A model generated the notes under the pieces. The model was not told the origin of the DNA, made no database searches, and worked only from the letters and a program-made list of their open reading frames with translations. From positions 1 to 33,417 of the forward strand of contig CALMAB010000611.1 of NCBI GenBank assembly GCA_937858325.1: a stretch of 33,417 bases of DNA, written 5' to 3'. The position numbers and the translations under genes were made by a program. Shown piece by piece: positions 25,668 to 33,417 of this stretch; the stretch's first letter is position 1; each line of letters starts with the position of its first letter. The stretch comes from an uncultured Acetobacteraceae bacterium. Its GTDB lineage: Bacteria; Pseudomonadota; Alphaproteobacteria; Acetobacterales; Acetobacteraceae.

Positions 25668-27362
25668 TTGCCATGTAGCCGAATTTTAGAGACCCCCAAA
25701 GGGAGCACGAGGAACAAACTAAGCATCAAGCTCTATAACCGGCGGCGTACACTCCCTCTTTACCGGCCCAGGACATGCTGCGAGGTTGGCGGCCCATTTG
25801 CCGGAGCCACGACGCTGCCATCGGATAACCCGCCCTCGCCCTTCGTCAGCGCGCTGGCCGATTTATGCAGGAAACATCAGCTGAGCTGGCAGGAGTTCGC
25901 CAATCTCACCGGCCTAAGCGACGTTGTGTAGCAAAGTTGGCGGGATGGCGCTGTTCCGCCTCGGCGCGACTTCGATAGCTTGATACACCATATGGGGAGA
26001 GCCGATCCGTTCGATCGCGAGGATATCAGTCATCTGGTCGGCGGCTATTACCGTAGTGCCAGCAGGCGTGGCCGCAGCAAGAGCAGATATCACATTGACA
26101 TGCTCGAAGCGAATATTCGAACGAGACTTAGCAAGCCCAAAACCGAATTACCCCCACTGGACAGGACTCCGTTTTCCTTTGTTCTCGAACAGGCGCAAGT
26201 GGAGCTAGGGCTTTCGTTTATTGAATATGCTCAAATGATTGGCGTGACCGAACGGACGCTTTATACCTGGATGCAAGGCACTATTCCTTCGAGAGGGGCG
26301 TTCGAAAAACTGCTCAAACGAGTCTTGGATAGAGAGCGGGTTAGTAAAGGAACAATCGATCTTCTGCTCTCAACATATGGGAAAAGCACCGGCATTGGAT
26401 TTCATTCTGAAAAGATTGAGATTGTCGATGGAAGCGTCGTCGACAATTCACATAATGCCTTTGAGTCGATCCTGCGCGCGGACACGCCGCCCCCTGCAAT
26501 CCCCAAGCAAACCAGCCCCGGCCCACCCCTAAAACCCACCAGCACCGGCTTCGACATCGCGCCCCAGTCGTCGCCGGAGGCCGAGCGCGAAGATTCCGAA
26601 CTACAGCGCCTGCACCAGCAGCTGCGCCGACTGGTCGACCGCCTCACCGCATCAATGCCGCGGATCAGCAACACGCACAAAGAGCTTGCGGATCAGTTCG
26701 CCGCCTATGCGGAGTTCCTGGCCCCCGACCTCAATGACCTCGACATCACCAGCTTCTGGGCGGTCGGCACGGGCCTCGGCGCGCATATCCGGGCGCTCAA
26801 CCGGGCCGGTCCGAACGTCATGACGCCAGAGCTTGAGCCTGCGCTCATGGCGCAGTTCGAGACGCTAATGGCGGTACATGCCGCGTTCGTCCTCGGTTTC
26901 TCCGCAGCCAGGGAGATGCAAGCCCGCATCGCGCAGGCCCGCGCGGCCGCTCAGGACGACCCGGAGTTGCCGACGCGAGTGCAGTCGGTCCTCACGTCGA
27001 TGGTGAAGACGCCGCATCTCCTGGCGGACAAGGCGCGTCTACTCGTGGATGCTCTCGTGCATGGCATTCCCGCGGCGCCTGAGGCCGCTTTTGATGTGCT
27101 GTCGGGCCGCTATGAGACGGCGAGGAACGGCACCCACGCCTTCATGCGCGCCCTTCACCCGATCATCGAGGTCGCAGGGGCGGTTGGCCTGCTGAGCTTC
27201 GTGCACGCCACCGTGAGCGGCGACCAAGTCGATCTCATGCTGACGACCGGCGCCTACATCAACGCGCACATGCAGGAACTCATGGCGCTATACCGAAATG
27301 ATCAAATCACCACTGACTGGCTGAGATGGGCGCACCTGCGGCTGCAACGCCGCGACAAATAG
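25668..27362 (+). pseudogene. HTH protein with tandem HTH units, interrupted by in-frame TAG at 25929-25931 and lacking a clear start
   Basis: Same frame before and after the stop; unit 1 SPFVSALADLCRKHQLSWQEFANLTGLSDVV*QSWRDGAVPPRRDFDSLI aligns without gaps to unit 2 TPFSFVLEQAQVELGLSFIEYAQMIGVTERTLYTWMQGTIPSRGAFEKLL. Confidence 0.72.
25992..27362 (+). CDS. Possible residual HTH protein translated downstream of the TAG (second HTH unit plus helical C-terminal domain of unknown function)
   Basis: Open from TTG 25980 / ATG 25992 to 27362. Confidence 0.5.
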   Translation: MGRADPFDREDISHLVGGYYRSASRRGRSKSRYHIDMLEANIRTRLSKPKTELPPLDRTPFSFVLEQAQVELGLSFIEYAQMIGVTERTLYTWMQGTIPSRGAFEKLLKRVLDRERVSKGTIDLLLSTYGKSTGIGFHSEKIEIVDGSVVDNSHNAFESILRADTPPPAIPKQTSPGPPLKPTSTGFDIAPQSSPEAEREDSELQRLHQQLRRLVDRLTASMPRISNTHKELADQFAAYAEFLAPDLNDLDITSFWAVGTGLGAHIRALNRAGPNVMTPELEPALMAQFETLMAVHAAFVLGFSAAREMQARIAQARAAAQDDPELPTRVQSVLTSMVKTPHLLADKARLLVDALVHGIPAAPEAAFDVLSGRYETARNGTHAFMRALHPIIEVAGAVGLLSFVHATVSGDQVDLMLTTGAYINAHMQELMALYRNDQITTDWLRWAHLRLQRRDK

Positions 27363-27522
27363 CCGCTTAACGCGGCGTCACAACCAATAACGCACTTTTC
27401 CACGCCCCTATTCACGACTCGCGATAGTCCGGGAGCTTAAGCAGGGAAAGACACAGACCCGCTGTGGGTGACATGTCATCTACGTCTTGCTTGCGGAATT
27501 TAAGGCTCAGTCGCAAAGACCC

Positions 27523-28344
27523 CTAGGTACATGCAGAGTGATCCTGCTCGGAAGCGGAAATTTCCAGCAGCAACCCGTCATAGGCCGGCTCGATGTGCGC
27601 CGGCAGATTCCGCTTCATCCACGCCCAATCGATGTCATAGCCCATGTGCGTCAGCACCACCCGACGCGGACGCAGACGCTCGACCCAATGAAATACCTGC
27701 TCCAAGTTCGCGTGGGTCTTATGCGGCTGGCGCTGGAAACAATCCACGAGCCAGGTGTCCACACCGGCCAACGCCGCGAACGCGGTCTCGTCCAAAATGG
27801 CCACATCGGTCGAGTACCCAAACCCGCCGATGCGCAGGCCGAGCGTCGGCATGAATCCGTGGTCCTGCTCGAACAACCGCACCTGCAGGCCCGCAGCCTC
27901 GACCGTCTGCCCCGGCTCGACCACGCGCGGCGCAAGCACCGGCCGAAAGAAATACGGCTGGTTCCAGGGCTGGAACGCGTAATCAAAGCGCTTGTTCAGC
28001 TCCGCCAAGGTCCGCGCCGTGGCGAACGCATCAATGGGCCGGTTCACGATCCGGTTGAGAATCCGAACGTCGTCTATGCCGAGCACGTGGTCTGCATGAG
28101 CATGTGTGAACAGGATCGCATCCACCCGCGGTATCCCGCAGGCCAGCAACTGGCCTCGCATGTCGGGCGACGTGTCCACCAGCAGTCGCTCGCCCGCATC
28201 GCTCTCGATGACGATGCTGGAGCGGGTGCGGCGATTGCGCGGCTCGTTCGGGTCGCAGGCGCCCCAATCGCCACAGCCGTCGTCCCCGCCCAATTGCGGC
28301 ACGCCTGCTGACCCGCCGCAGCCAAGGATGGTCACACGCGGCAT
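27523..28344 (-). CDS. MBL-fold metallo-hydrolase (PhnP-like)
   Basis: MPRVTILGCGGSAGVPQLGGDDGCGDWGACDPNEPRNRRTRSSIVIE, LFTHAHADHVLGIDDVR. Confidence 0.9.
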   Translation of the reverse strand: MPRVTILGCGGSAGVPQLGGDDGCGDWGACDPNEPRNRRTRSSIVIESDAGERLLVDTSPDMRGQLLACGIPRVDAILFTHAHADHVLGIDDVRILNRIVNRPIDAFATARTLAELNKRFDYAFQPWNQPYFFRPVLAPRVVEPGQTVEAAGLQVRLFEQDHGFMPTLGLRIGGFGYSTDVAILDETAFAALAGVDTWLVDCFQRQPHKTHANLEQVFHWVERLRPRRVVLTHMGYDIDWAWMKRNLPAHIEPAYDGLLLEISASEQDHSACT

Positions 28345-28346
28345 CG

Positions 28347-29114
28347 CTAGGCCATACGCTTGAACAAAGCGCGAACGTTGTGCGTTGTCAATTCGTCCAT
28401 TGCCGCGAGCGGCATCCCGCGCAAGCTCGCGAGCACGCGCGCCGTCTCGACGACATAGCCGGGTTCGTTGCGTTTGCCGCGAAAAGGCACGGGCGCCAGG
28501 TAGGGCGCATCGGTTTCCACCAGCAGTCGGTCCGCCGGAACGTCACGGGCGATGTCGCGCAAAGCAGTGGATTTCGGAAACGTCAGGATCCCGGAAAAGC
28601 TGACATATCCGCCCAGCTTGAGAGCATCCTCCGCCAAGGCGCGGCCGGAGCTGAAGCAGTGCAGGACGAGCCGGAACGGGCCGCCAGCATCCCACTCCTC
28701 ATGCAGGATTGCTGCGATGTCCTGGTCGGCATCGCGGGCATGGATCACCAAAGGAAGCCCGGCCAGGCGCGCGGCGCGGATGTGCTGCCGGAAGCTCGCT
28801 TGCTGCATGTCGCGCGGCGCCTTGTCGTAGAAATAGTCAAGCCCGGACTCGCCGATGCCGACCACCCGCGGATCGTCGGCTAGGCTCGCGATCGTGGCTG
28901 CATCGGCCACCGGTCCGTCGCCGGCATTGTGCGGATGAACGCCAATGGTACACCACACGCCAGGACGCTGCGCCAACGCGACCAGCGGTGCGCGCTCGTT
29001 CAGCCGTGTGCCGATAGTGATCATCTCGCCCACCCCGGCATCCGCGGCCCGCTGCAGCACGGCGTCCAGTTCGGCCGGGTTAAGCATGTCCAGGTGGCAA
29101 TGGGAGTCGATCAA
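28347..29114 (-). CDS. tatD: TatD family hydrolase (DNase)
   Basis: (TTG)LIDSHCHLDMLNPAELDAVLQRAADAGV..., GESGLDYFYDKAPRDMQQASFRQHIRAARLAGLPLVIHARDAD, LVETDAPYLAPVPFRGKRNEP. Confidence 0.92.
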   Translation of the reverse strand: MIDSHCHLDMLNPAELDAVLQRAADAGVGEMITIGTRLNERAPLVALAQRPGVWCTIGVHPHNAGDGPVADAATIASLADDPRVVGIGESGLDYFYDKAPRDMQQASFRQHIRAARLAGLPLVIHARDADQDIAAILHEEWDAGGPFRLVLHCFSSGRALAEDALKLGGYVSFSGILTFPKSTALRDIARDVPADRLLVETDAPYLAPVPFRGKRNEPGYVVETARVLASLRGMPLAAMDELTTHNVRALFKRMA

Positions 29115-29124
29115 GATCGGCGCC

Positions 29125-30660
29125 CTACCCGGCCGTTTCGACGTAACGCGGGAACACGCCTTTCGGCGCCGGCAACGCCGTGCCCGACGGCAACGGCGCT
29201 GCAAGGTCCGCAAGGCCGCGCGCGTCCGGAGGCGCGCCAACCTGATCGAGCATCGCGGCCATGCTGCCCGGCATGAAGGGCTGCAGAACCGTAGCCACGC
29301 AACGGATCACCTCGACCAACACGCGCAACACGCTTGCCATGCGGGCCGCATCCGTCTTGCGCAGCACCCACGGCGCTTGATGGTCGATATAGGCGTTAGC
29401 CGCCCGGATGACCTTCCACGCATCCTCCAGCGCGTCGTTGAACGCGAGGCGGTCCAGGCGGTCCCGCACGGCATCAGGCAACGCCTGCGCCGCAACCAGA
29501 AGCGCCGTGTCCTGGACGGTCGCAGCGCCCAACTCCGGCAGCAAGCCGCCGCAGTTCTTGGCGACCTGGGACAGCGTACGCTGCGCCAGGTTGCCGAGGT
29601 CGTTCGCGAGTTCCACGTTCAGCCGGCGGATCAGCGCGGCGTCGCTGTAATCCCCATCGTTGCCGAACGGCACCTCACGCAACAGGAAGTAGCGCACGGG
29701 ATCGAGACCGAACGTGTCCACCAGCCGGGCGGCATCGACGGCGTTGCCCAGCGACTTGCTCATCTTCTCGCCCGCCGCCGTCCACCAGCCGTGGGAGAAC
29801 ACGCGTCGCGGCACCGGCAGACCGGCCGCCATCAGGAACGCCGGCCAATAAACCGCGTGGAAGCGAATGATATCCTTGCCAACCATATGCACGTCAGCTG
29901 GCCAAAACGGCCAGCGTGGATCGCTCACGTCCGGAAAGCCCACCGCGGACAGATAGTTGGTCAGTGCATCGACCCATACATACATGACGTGGCCCGGGTC
30001 GTCCGGCACCGGCACACCCCAAGTGAAGCTGGTGCGACTCACCGAAAGGTCTTCAAGCCCTCCCCGGACAAAGCTCACCACCTCGCTGCGACGGCCGGCC
30101 GGCGACACAAAATCCGGCTCGTTTTCATACAGTGCGAGCAGGCGGTCCTGCCAAGCCGACAGGCGGAAGAAGTACGAAGGCTCCCTCACCCACTCGACGG
30201 GCGCGCCTGTCGGTGCGACGCGGTTGCCGTCGGGCCGGGTGACCAGTTCGCTCGCGTTGTAGAACGCCTCATCGCGAACGGCGTAATAGCCTTCATAATG
30301 GCCCAAGTAGATGTCGCCCGATGCGCGAAGACGGCGCCAGAGGTCCTGACAGGCGTGCTTGTGGCGCTCTTCCGTGGTGCGGATGAAATCGTCGTTGGAT
30401 AATCCCATCAACGCGGACAAGTCCTGGAACTTCAAAGCAATACGGTCGGCAAACTCCTGGGGTGCCACGCCCGCGTCGTGCGCCGCCTTCTCAACCTTCT
30501 GACCATGCTCATCGGTGCCGGTCAGGAAAAACACCTCATGGCCGTCCAGCCGCTTCCACCGGGCCAGCACGTCGGCAGCAACCGATGTGTAGGCGTGGCC
30601 GACATGCGGCGCGCCATTGACGTAGTAGATCGGTGTCGTGACGTAGAACCGCTTGGTCAT
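29125..30660 (-). CDS. metG: Methionine--tRNA ligase
   Basis: MTKRFYVTTPIYYVNGAPHVGHAYTSVAADVLARWKRLDGHEVFFLTGTDEHGQKVEKAA; KMSKSLGN. Confidence 0.97.
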   Translation of the reverse strand: MTKRFYVTTPIYYVNGAPHVGHAYTSVAADVLARWKRLDGHEVFFLTGTDEHGQKVEKAAHDAGVAPQEFADRIALKFQDLSALMGLSNDDFIRTTEERHKHACQDLWRRLRASGDIYLGHYEGYYAVRDEAFYNASELVTRPDGNRVAPTGAPVEWVREPSYFFRLSAWQDRLLALYENEPDFVSPAGRRSEVVSFVRGGLEDLSVSRTSFTWGVPVPDDPGHVMYVWVDALTNYLSAVGFPDVSDPRWPFWPADVHMVGKDIIRFHAVYWPAFLMAAGLPVPRRVFSHGWWTAAGEKMSKSLGNAVDAARLVDTFGLDPVRYFLLREVPFGNDGDYSDAALIRRLNVELANDLGNLAQRTLSQVAKNCGGLLPELGAATVQDTALLVAAQALPDAVRDRLDRLAFNDALEDAWKVIRAANAYIDHQAPWVLRKTDAARMASVLRVLVEVIRCVATVLQPFMPGSMAAMLDQVGAPPDARGLADLAAPLPSGTALPAPKGVFPRYVETAG

Positions 30661-31661
30661 GGGCTATTCAGCAAATCCAGGCTCGAGACGATCGCATGCC
30701 GCTTGTCCAAGTTGAACCGCTCGGTATCATCCTGCAGCCTTGTCAGCGCGTGCCACAAATCACCCCATTCGGCTAGGGGCCGCAAGCCCGCCAGCCGTTG
30801 TTGGCCGACATCGGCGTGGCCCCGCGCGGCGTTGCGGACCGCAGCGCTGATCGCATCGCGCAGCAGGTCCATGAAGGCCGCGAACCCGGCGTCGCTCCGC
30901 GCCAGCTTGTCCGCGACCTCGTAGGTGCGCAACAGCGGGAGGTTCGGGGCCGCCCGCAGCACGTCGGCCACTAGGGCGGCGATTTCGACTCCCTGCTCCT
31001 CGGCCAACGCCAAGGCTCGGCCCGGCGCGCCCGACAAGGCAGCCAGCGCGGCGCGTTCCGCCCGGTCCATGTCCGGGAGGCATTGGGTCAGCACGCGCTC
31101 CATGTCCGCCAACCCGAGCTCGCCCAGCCGTAGCCGCCGGCACCGGCTGCGGATCGTCGGCAGCAGCCGGCCCGGCGATGCACAAATCAGCAGCAGCACG
31201 GCGCGTGGCGGCGGCTCTTCCAGCACCTTGAGCAGCGCGTTGGCGGCGTTGCGGTTCAGGTGCTCAGCCCCGTCCACCACCACGATGCGCCAGCCGCCCT
31301 CCGCCGGGGTTAGGCGCAGGAAGTCTGCGACGTCGCGGGCGCTGTCCACCACGATCTCCGAGCGCAGGCGCCTGCGCTTGTCGTCCCACTCGCGCTCAAC
31401 GGTCAGCAGGTCAGCATGGGTGCCCGCCGCGACGCGGCGAAACACCGGGGATGCCGGGTCGTTCGCGCCGGCGGCGGCCTGCGGGCCGGCCAGCAAACGC
31501 CGGGCGAAGCGGTAGGCCAGGGTTGCCTTGCCGACACCCTCCGGCCCGGTCAGCAACCAGGCATGGTGGATGCGGCCAGCCCGGACCGCATCCTCGATCA
31601 CCGCCTCCGCGGCGGCATGGCCCAGCAGGAACGGGTTCTCGCGCGGCATCGGCGCGGTCAT
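30657..31661 (-). CDS. holB: DNA polymerase III subunit delta'
   Basis: MTAPMPRENPFLLGHAAAEAVIEDAVRAGRIHHAWLLTGPEGVGKATLAYRFARRLL; VVVDGAEHLNRNAANALLKVLEEPP. Confidence 0.93.
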   Translation of the reverse strand: MTAPMPRENPFLLGHAAAEAVIEDAVRAGRIHHAWLLTGPEGVGKATLAYRFARRLLAGPQAAAGANDPASPVFRRVAAGTHADLLTVEREWDDKRRRLRSEIVVDSARDVADFLRLTPAEGGWRIVVVDGAEHLNRNAANALLKVLEEPPPRAVLLLICASPGRLLPTIRSRCRRLRLGELGLADMERVLTQCLPDMDRAERAALAALSGAPGRALALAEEQGVEIAALVADVLRAAPNLPLLRTYEVADKLARSDAGFAAFMDLLRDAISAAVRNAARGHADVGQQRLAGLRPLAEWGDLWHALTRLQDDTERFNLDKRHAIVSSLDLLNSP

Positions 31662-32272
31662 GCCGGGCTGGGCCGACGGCTGGCGATGACGGCGAGCACG
31701 GCACGGTGCACGTCGTTCATCCCGCCATCGGCCGAGACCACGGCGCAACGGTCTGGCTCCGCAGCCACAATGGCGGCAAAGCCCTCCGCAACCCGCGCGT
31801 GGAACGCCGGTCCCATCGCCTCGTAACGATCAAGCGCCTGGCGGCGGCCTGCCATCCGGTCGGCCGCAACGGCCGGGGACACTTCCAGCACGACGGTGAG
31901 ATCGGGCCGCACTGGCAACAGACGGCTCAACGCAGCGATCAGGTTGCGGTCGGCCCCGAGGCCGTAGCCCTGGTAGGCCATGGTCGAGTCGGCAAATCGG
32001 TCGCTGATCACGATGGCGCCCCGGGCCAGAGCGGGCTGGATGGTTCTCGCCACATGCTCGGCCCTAGCCGCGAAGTGGAGGTAAACCTCGGCCGGCGGCG
32101 ACCAATCGTGCTCACGCGACAGCAGCAGGCCGCGCAAAACCTCCGCGCCCGGCGCGCCGCCCGGCTCGCGCGTGCGCAGCACCGTGCTGCCGGCCGCCGT
32201 CATCGATTCGGCCAGGAGGCGCGCTTGGGTAGATTTTCCGGCCCCTTCCCCGCCCTCGAACGTGATGAACAC
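31658..32272 (-). CDS. tmk: dTMP kinase
   Basis: MFITFEGGEGAGKSTQARLLAESM; VISDRFADSTMAYQGYG. Confidence 0.97.
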   Translation of the reverse strand: MFITFEGGEGAGKSTQARLLAESMTAAGSTVLRTREPGGAPGAEVLRGLLLSREHDWSPPAEVYLHFAARAEHVARTIQPALARGAIVISDRFADSTMAYQGYGLGADRNLIAALSRLLPVRPDLTVVLEVSPAVAADRMAGRRQALDRYEAMGPAFHARVAEGFAAIVAAEPDRCAVVSADGGMNDVHRAVLAVIASRRPSPA

Positions 32273-32279
32273 TGAAGCG

Positions 32280-33335
32280 TCAGGAGCCTGTGACGTAGCG
32301 GACCATGACTGCGGCCGCCCGCCCCGGCAGCCAAAGCCGAGGCACGTCGGCGCCGGCCAGCAGCGGCACGTTCATCGCCGGCACTCCCTGGCCGGAGACA
32401 GTGAGCTTGCCCAGCACGTCGCCACGGCTGACCGGCGCCGGGATCGGATTGCTGTATTCGACTTCAATCTTGGCATTGCGCCGCCACTGCCGGGGCATGG
32501 TCAGCACCAGGTCCTGGCCGCCCACCAACGGCACGGTCGGTCGCGCGCCGAGCCAAACCTTCGCCTGCTCAACCGTGTCGCCCGCGGTGAAGAGCGTCAC
32601 GTTCTCAAACTCCCGGAAGCTCCACTCCAGCAGCCGCTCGCTTTCTTCGGCCCGCTGATGCATCGAGGTGAGGCCGTTCACCACGACGATCACCCGCCGC
32701 CCGGCCCGCGCGCTGCTGGCGACCAGGCCATAGCCGCCCTCCTCGGTGTGGCCGGTCTTCAAGCCATCCGCAGTGCCCTTCTGCACGAGCGGGTTGCGGT
32801 TCTGCTGCTCGATGTTGTTGTACTTGAACGACTTCTCGTTGTCGTACTTGTAGTACTCCGGGAAGTCCGTGATCAAGCACCGCGCCAGCACCGCGATGTC
32901 GCGACAGGACATGCGCTGCTGCGGGTCGGGCCACCCCGTGCTGTTCCGGAAGTATGATGCGGTCAGGCCAAGCTCCTTGGCCTTGACGTTCATCTGCTCG
33001 GCAAAGCCCTCCTCCGACCCGGCCACCGCTTCCGCCAGCACGATGCAGGCGTCGTTGCCGGATTGCACGATGACCCCGCGGATCAGATCCTCGACCCTTA
33101 CCGTCCCGCCCAACGGCACGAACATCTTGGACCCCTGCATGCGCCAAGCGCGCTCGCTGACCGGCAGTTCCTGGTCGAGCGTCAGGCGGCCCGCTTTCAG
33201 CATCCCGTATATGATGTACGCGGTCATCAGCTTGGTCATGGAGGAGGGCGGCATCGGCACGTCGCCCTCCTTGTCCAGCAACGTCGCGCCAGTGTTGAAA
33301 TCGAGGATCAGCGCGTATTTGGCCGCAGTGTCCAT
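32280..33335 (-). CDS. D-alanyl-D-alanine carboxypeptidase (S11, DacA/DacC-like); no signal peptide in this reading frame
   Basis: MDTAAKYALILDFNTGATLLDKEGDVPMPPSSMTKLMTAYIIYG (SxxK), SGNDACIVLAEAV (SxN), DGLKTGHTEEGGYGL (KTG); in-frame TAA upstream of the ATG. Confidence 0.88.
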   Translation of the reverse strand: MDTAAKYALILDFNTGATLLDKEGDVPMPPSSMTKLMTAYIIYGMLKAGRLTLDQELPVSERAWRMQGSKMFVPLGGTVRVEDLIRGVIVQSGNDACIVLAEAVAGSEEGFAEQMNVKAKELGLTASYFRNSTGWPDPQQRMSCRDIAVLARCLITDFPEYYKYDNEKSFKYNNIEQQNRNPLVQKGTADGLKTGHTEEGGYGLVASSARAGRRVIVVVNGLTSMHQRAEESERLLEWSFREFENVTLFTAGDTVEQAKVWLGARPTVPLVGGQDLVLTMPRQWRRNAKIEVEYSNPIPAPVSRGDVLGKLTVSGQGVPAMNVPLLAGADVPRLWLPGRAAAVMVRYVTGS

Positions 33336-33369
33336 CGGACCGAGCGGCGTGGCGGCGGCCGTGCTGGCC

Positions 33370-33415
33370 GGCGCCAGCCGTTCTTAGCCAGGTAGTTGCC
33401 GACCGACCCGAACAC
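33370..33415 (-). pseudogene. Possible lytic murein transglycosylase (MltB-like) fragment at window edge
   Basis: Reverse strand reads VFGSVGNYLAKNGWRR, resembling the MltB stretch DAIGSVANYFKAHGW; short match only. Confidence 0.4.
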
Positions 33416-33417
33416 AT

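Larger units (their letters stand above)
12569..27522. mobile_element. Genomic island between convergent EamA and MBL-fold genes, carrying two divergent tyrosine-recombinase modules
   Basis: Five tyrosine-recombinase-like genes, a RecD2-like helicase, DNA-binding small proteins and a disrupted HTH gene between housekeeping blocks; exact ends not determined. Confidence 0.7.

Noticed and set aside
12569-27522. CRISPR array or tRNA attachment site within the island
   Set aside because: No regularly spaced repeats and no recognisable tRNA seen by eye; a tRNAscan/CRISPR search would be needed to confirm absence.
28945-30402. 485-aa plus-strand ORF
   Set aside because: Antisense to metG.

Overview
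This is a high-GC window, probably alphaproteobacterial (possibly Acetobacteraceae-like). Ordinary chromosomal genes flank an accessory island of about 15 kb. Left flank: 5' part of an indolepyruvate ferredoxin oxidoreductase-like gene (-), Lrp/AsnC regulator, MarC-family membrane protein, PrmC-like methyltransferase, haem-oxygenase-like 'iron-containing redox enzyme', amidase, a DUF35 OB-fold / thiolase-like / NDP-forming acyl-CoA synthetase / enoyl-CoA hydratase operon, a small exported protein, and an EamA/DMT transporter. Right flank (all -): MBL-fold hydrolase, tatD, metG, holB, tmk and a D-Ala-D-Ala carboxypeptidase. The carboxypeptidase's 5' end looks fused to an MltB-like fragment at the window edge. 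The island (about 12.57-27.5 kb) lies between the convergent EamA and MBL genes. It holds two divergent tyrosine-recombinase modules: (i) a minus-strand operon of six coupled genes (three large tyrosine recombinases, two small HTH/coiled-coil proteins and a RecD2-like SF1B helicase), and (ii) a plus-strand Tn554-like tnpA-tnpB-tnpC set. A shared regulatory region with perfect inverted repeats separates them. To the right is a gene with a tandemly duplicated HTH domain; its first copy is broken by one in-frame TAG. The helicase-coupled recombinase trio, placed back-to-back with a Tn554-like set, is the best candidate for an under-described system. All family calls come from reading motifs; no database search was run.
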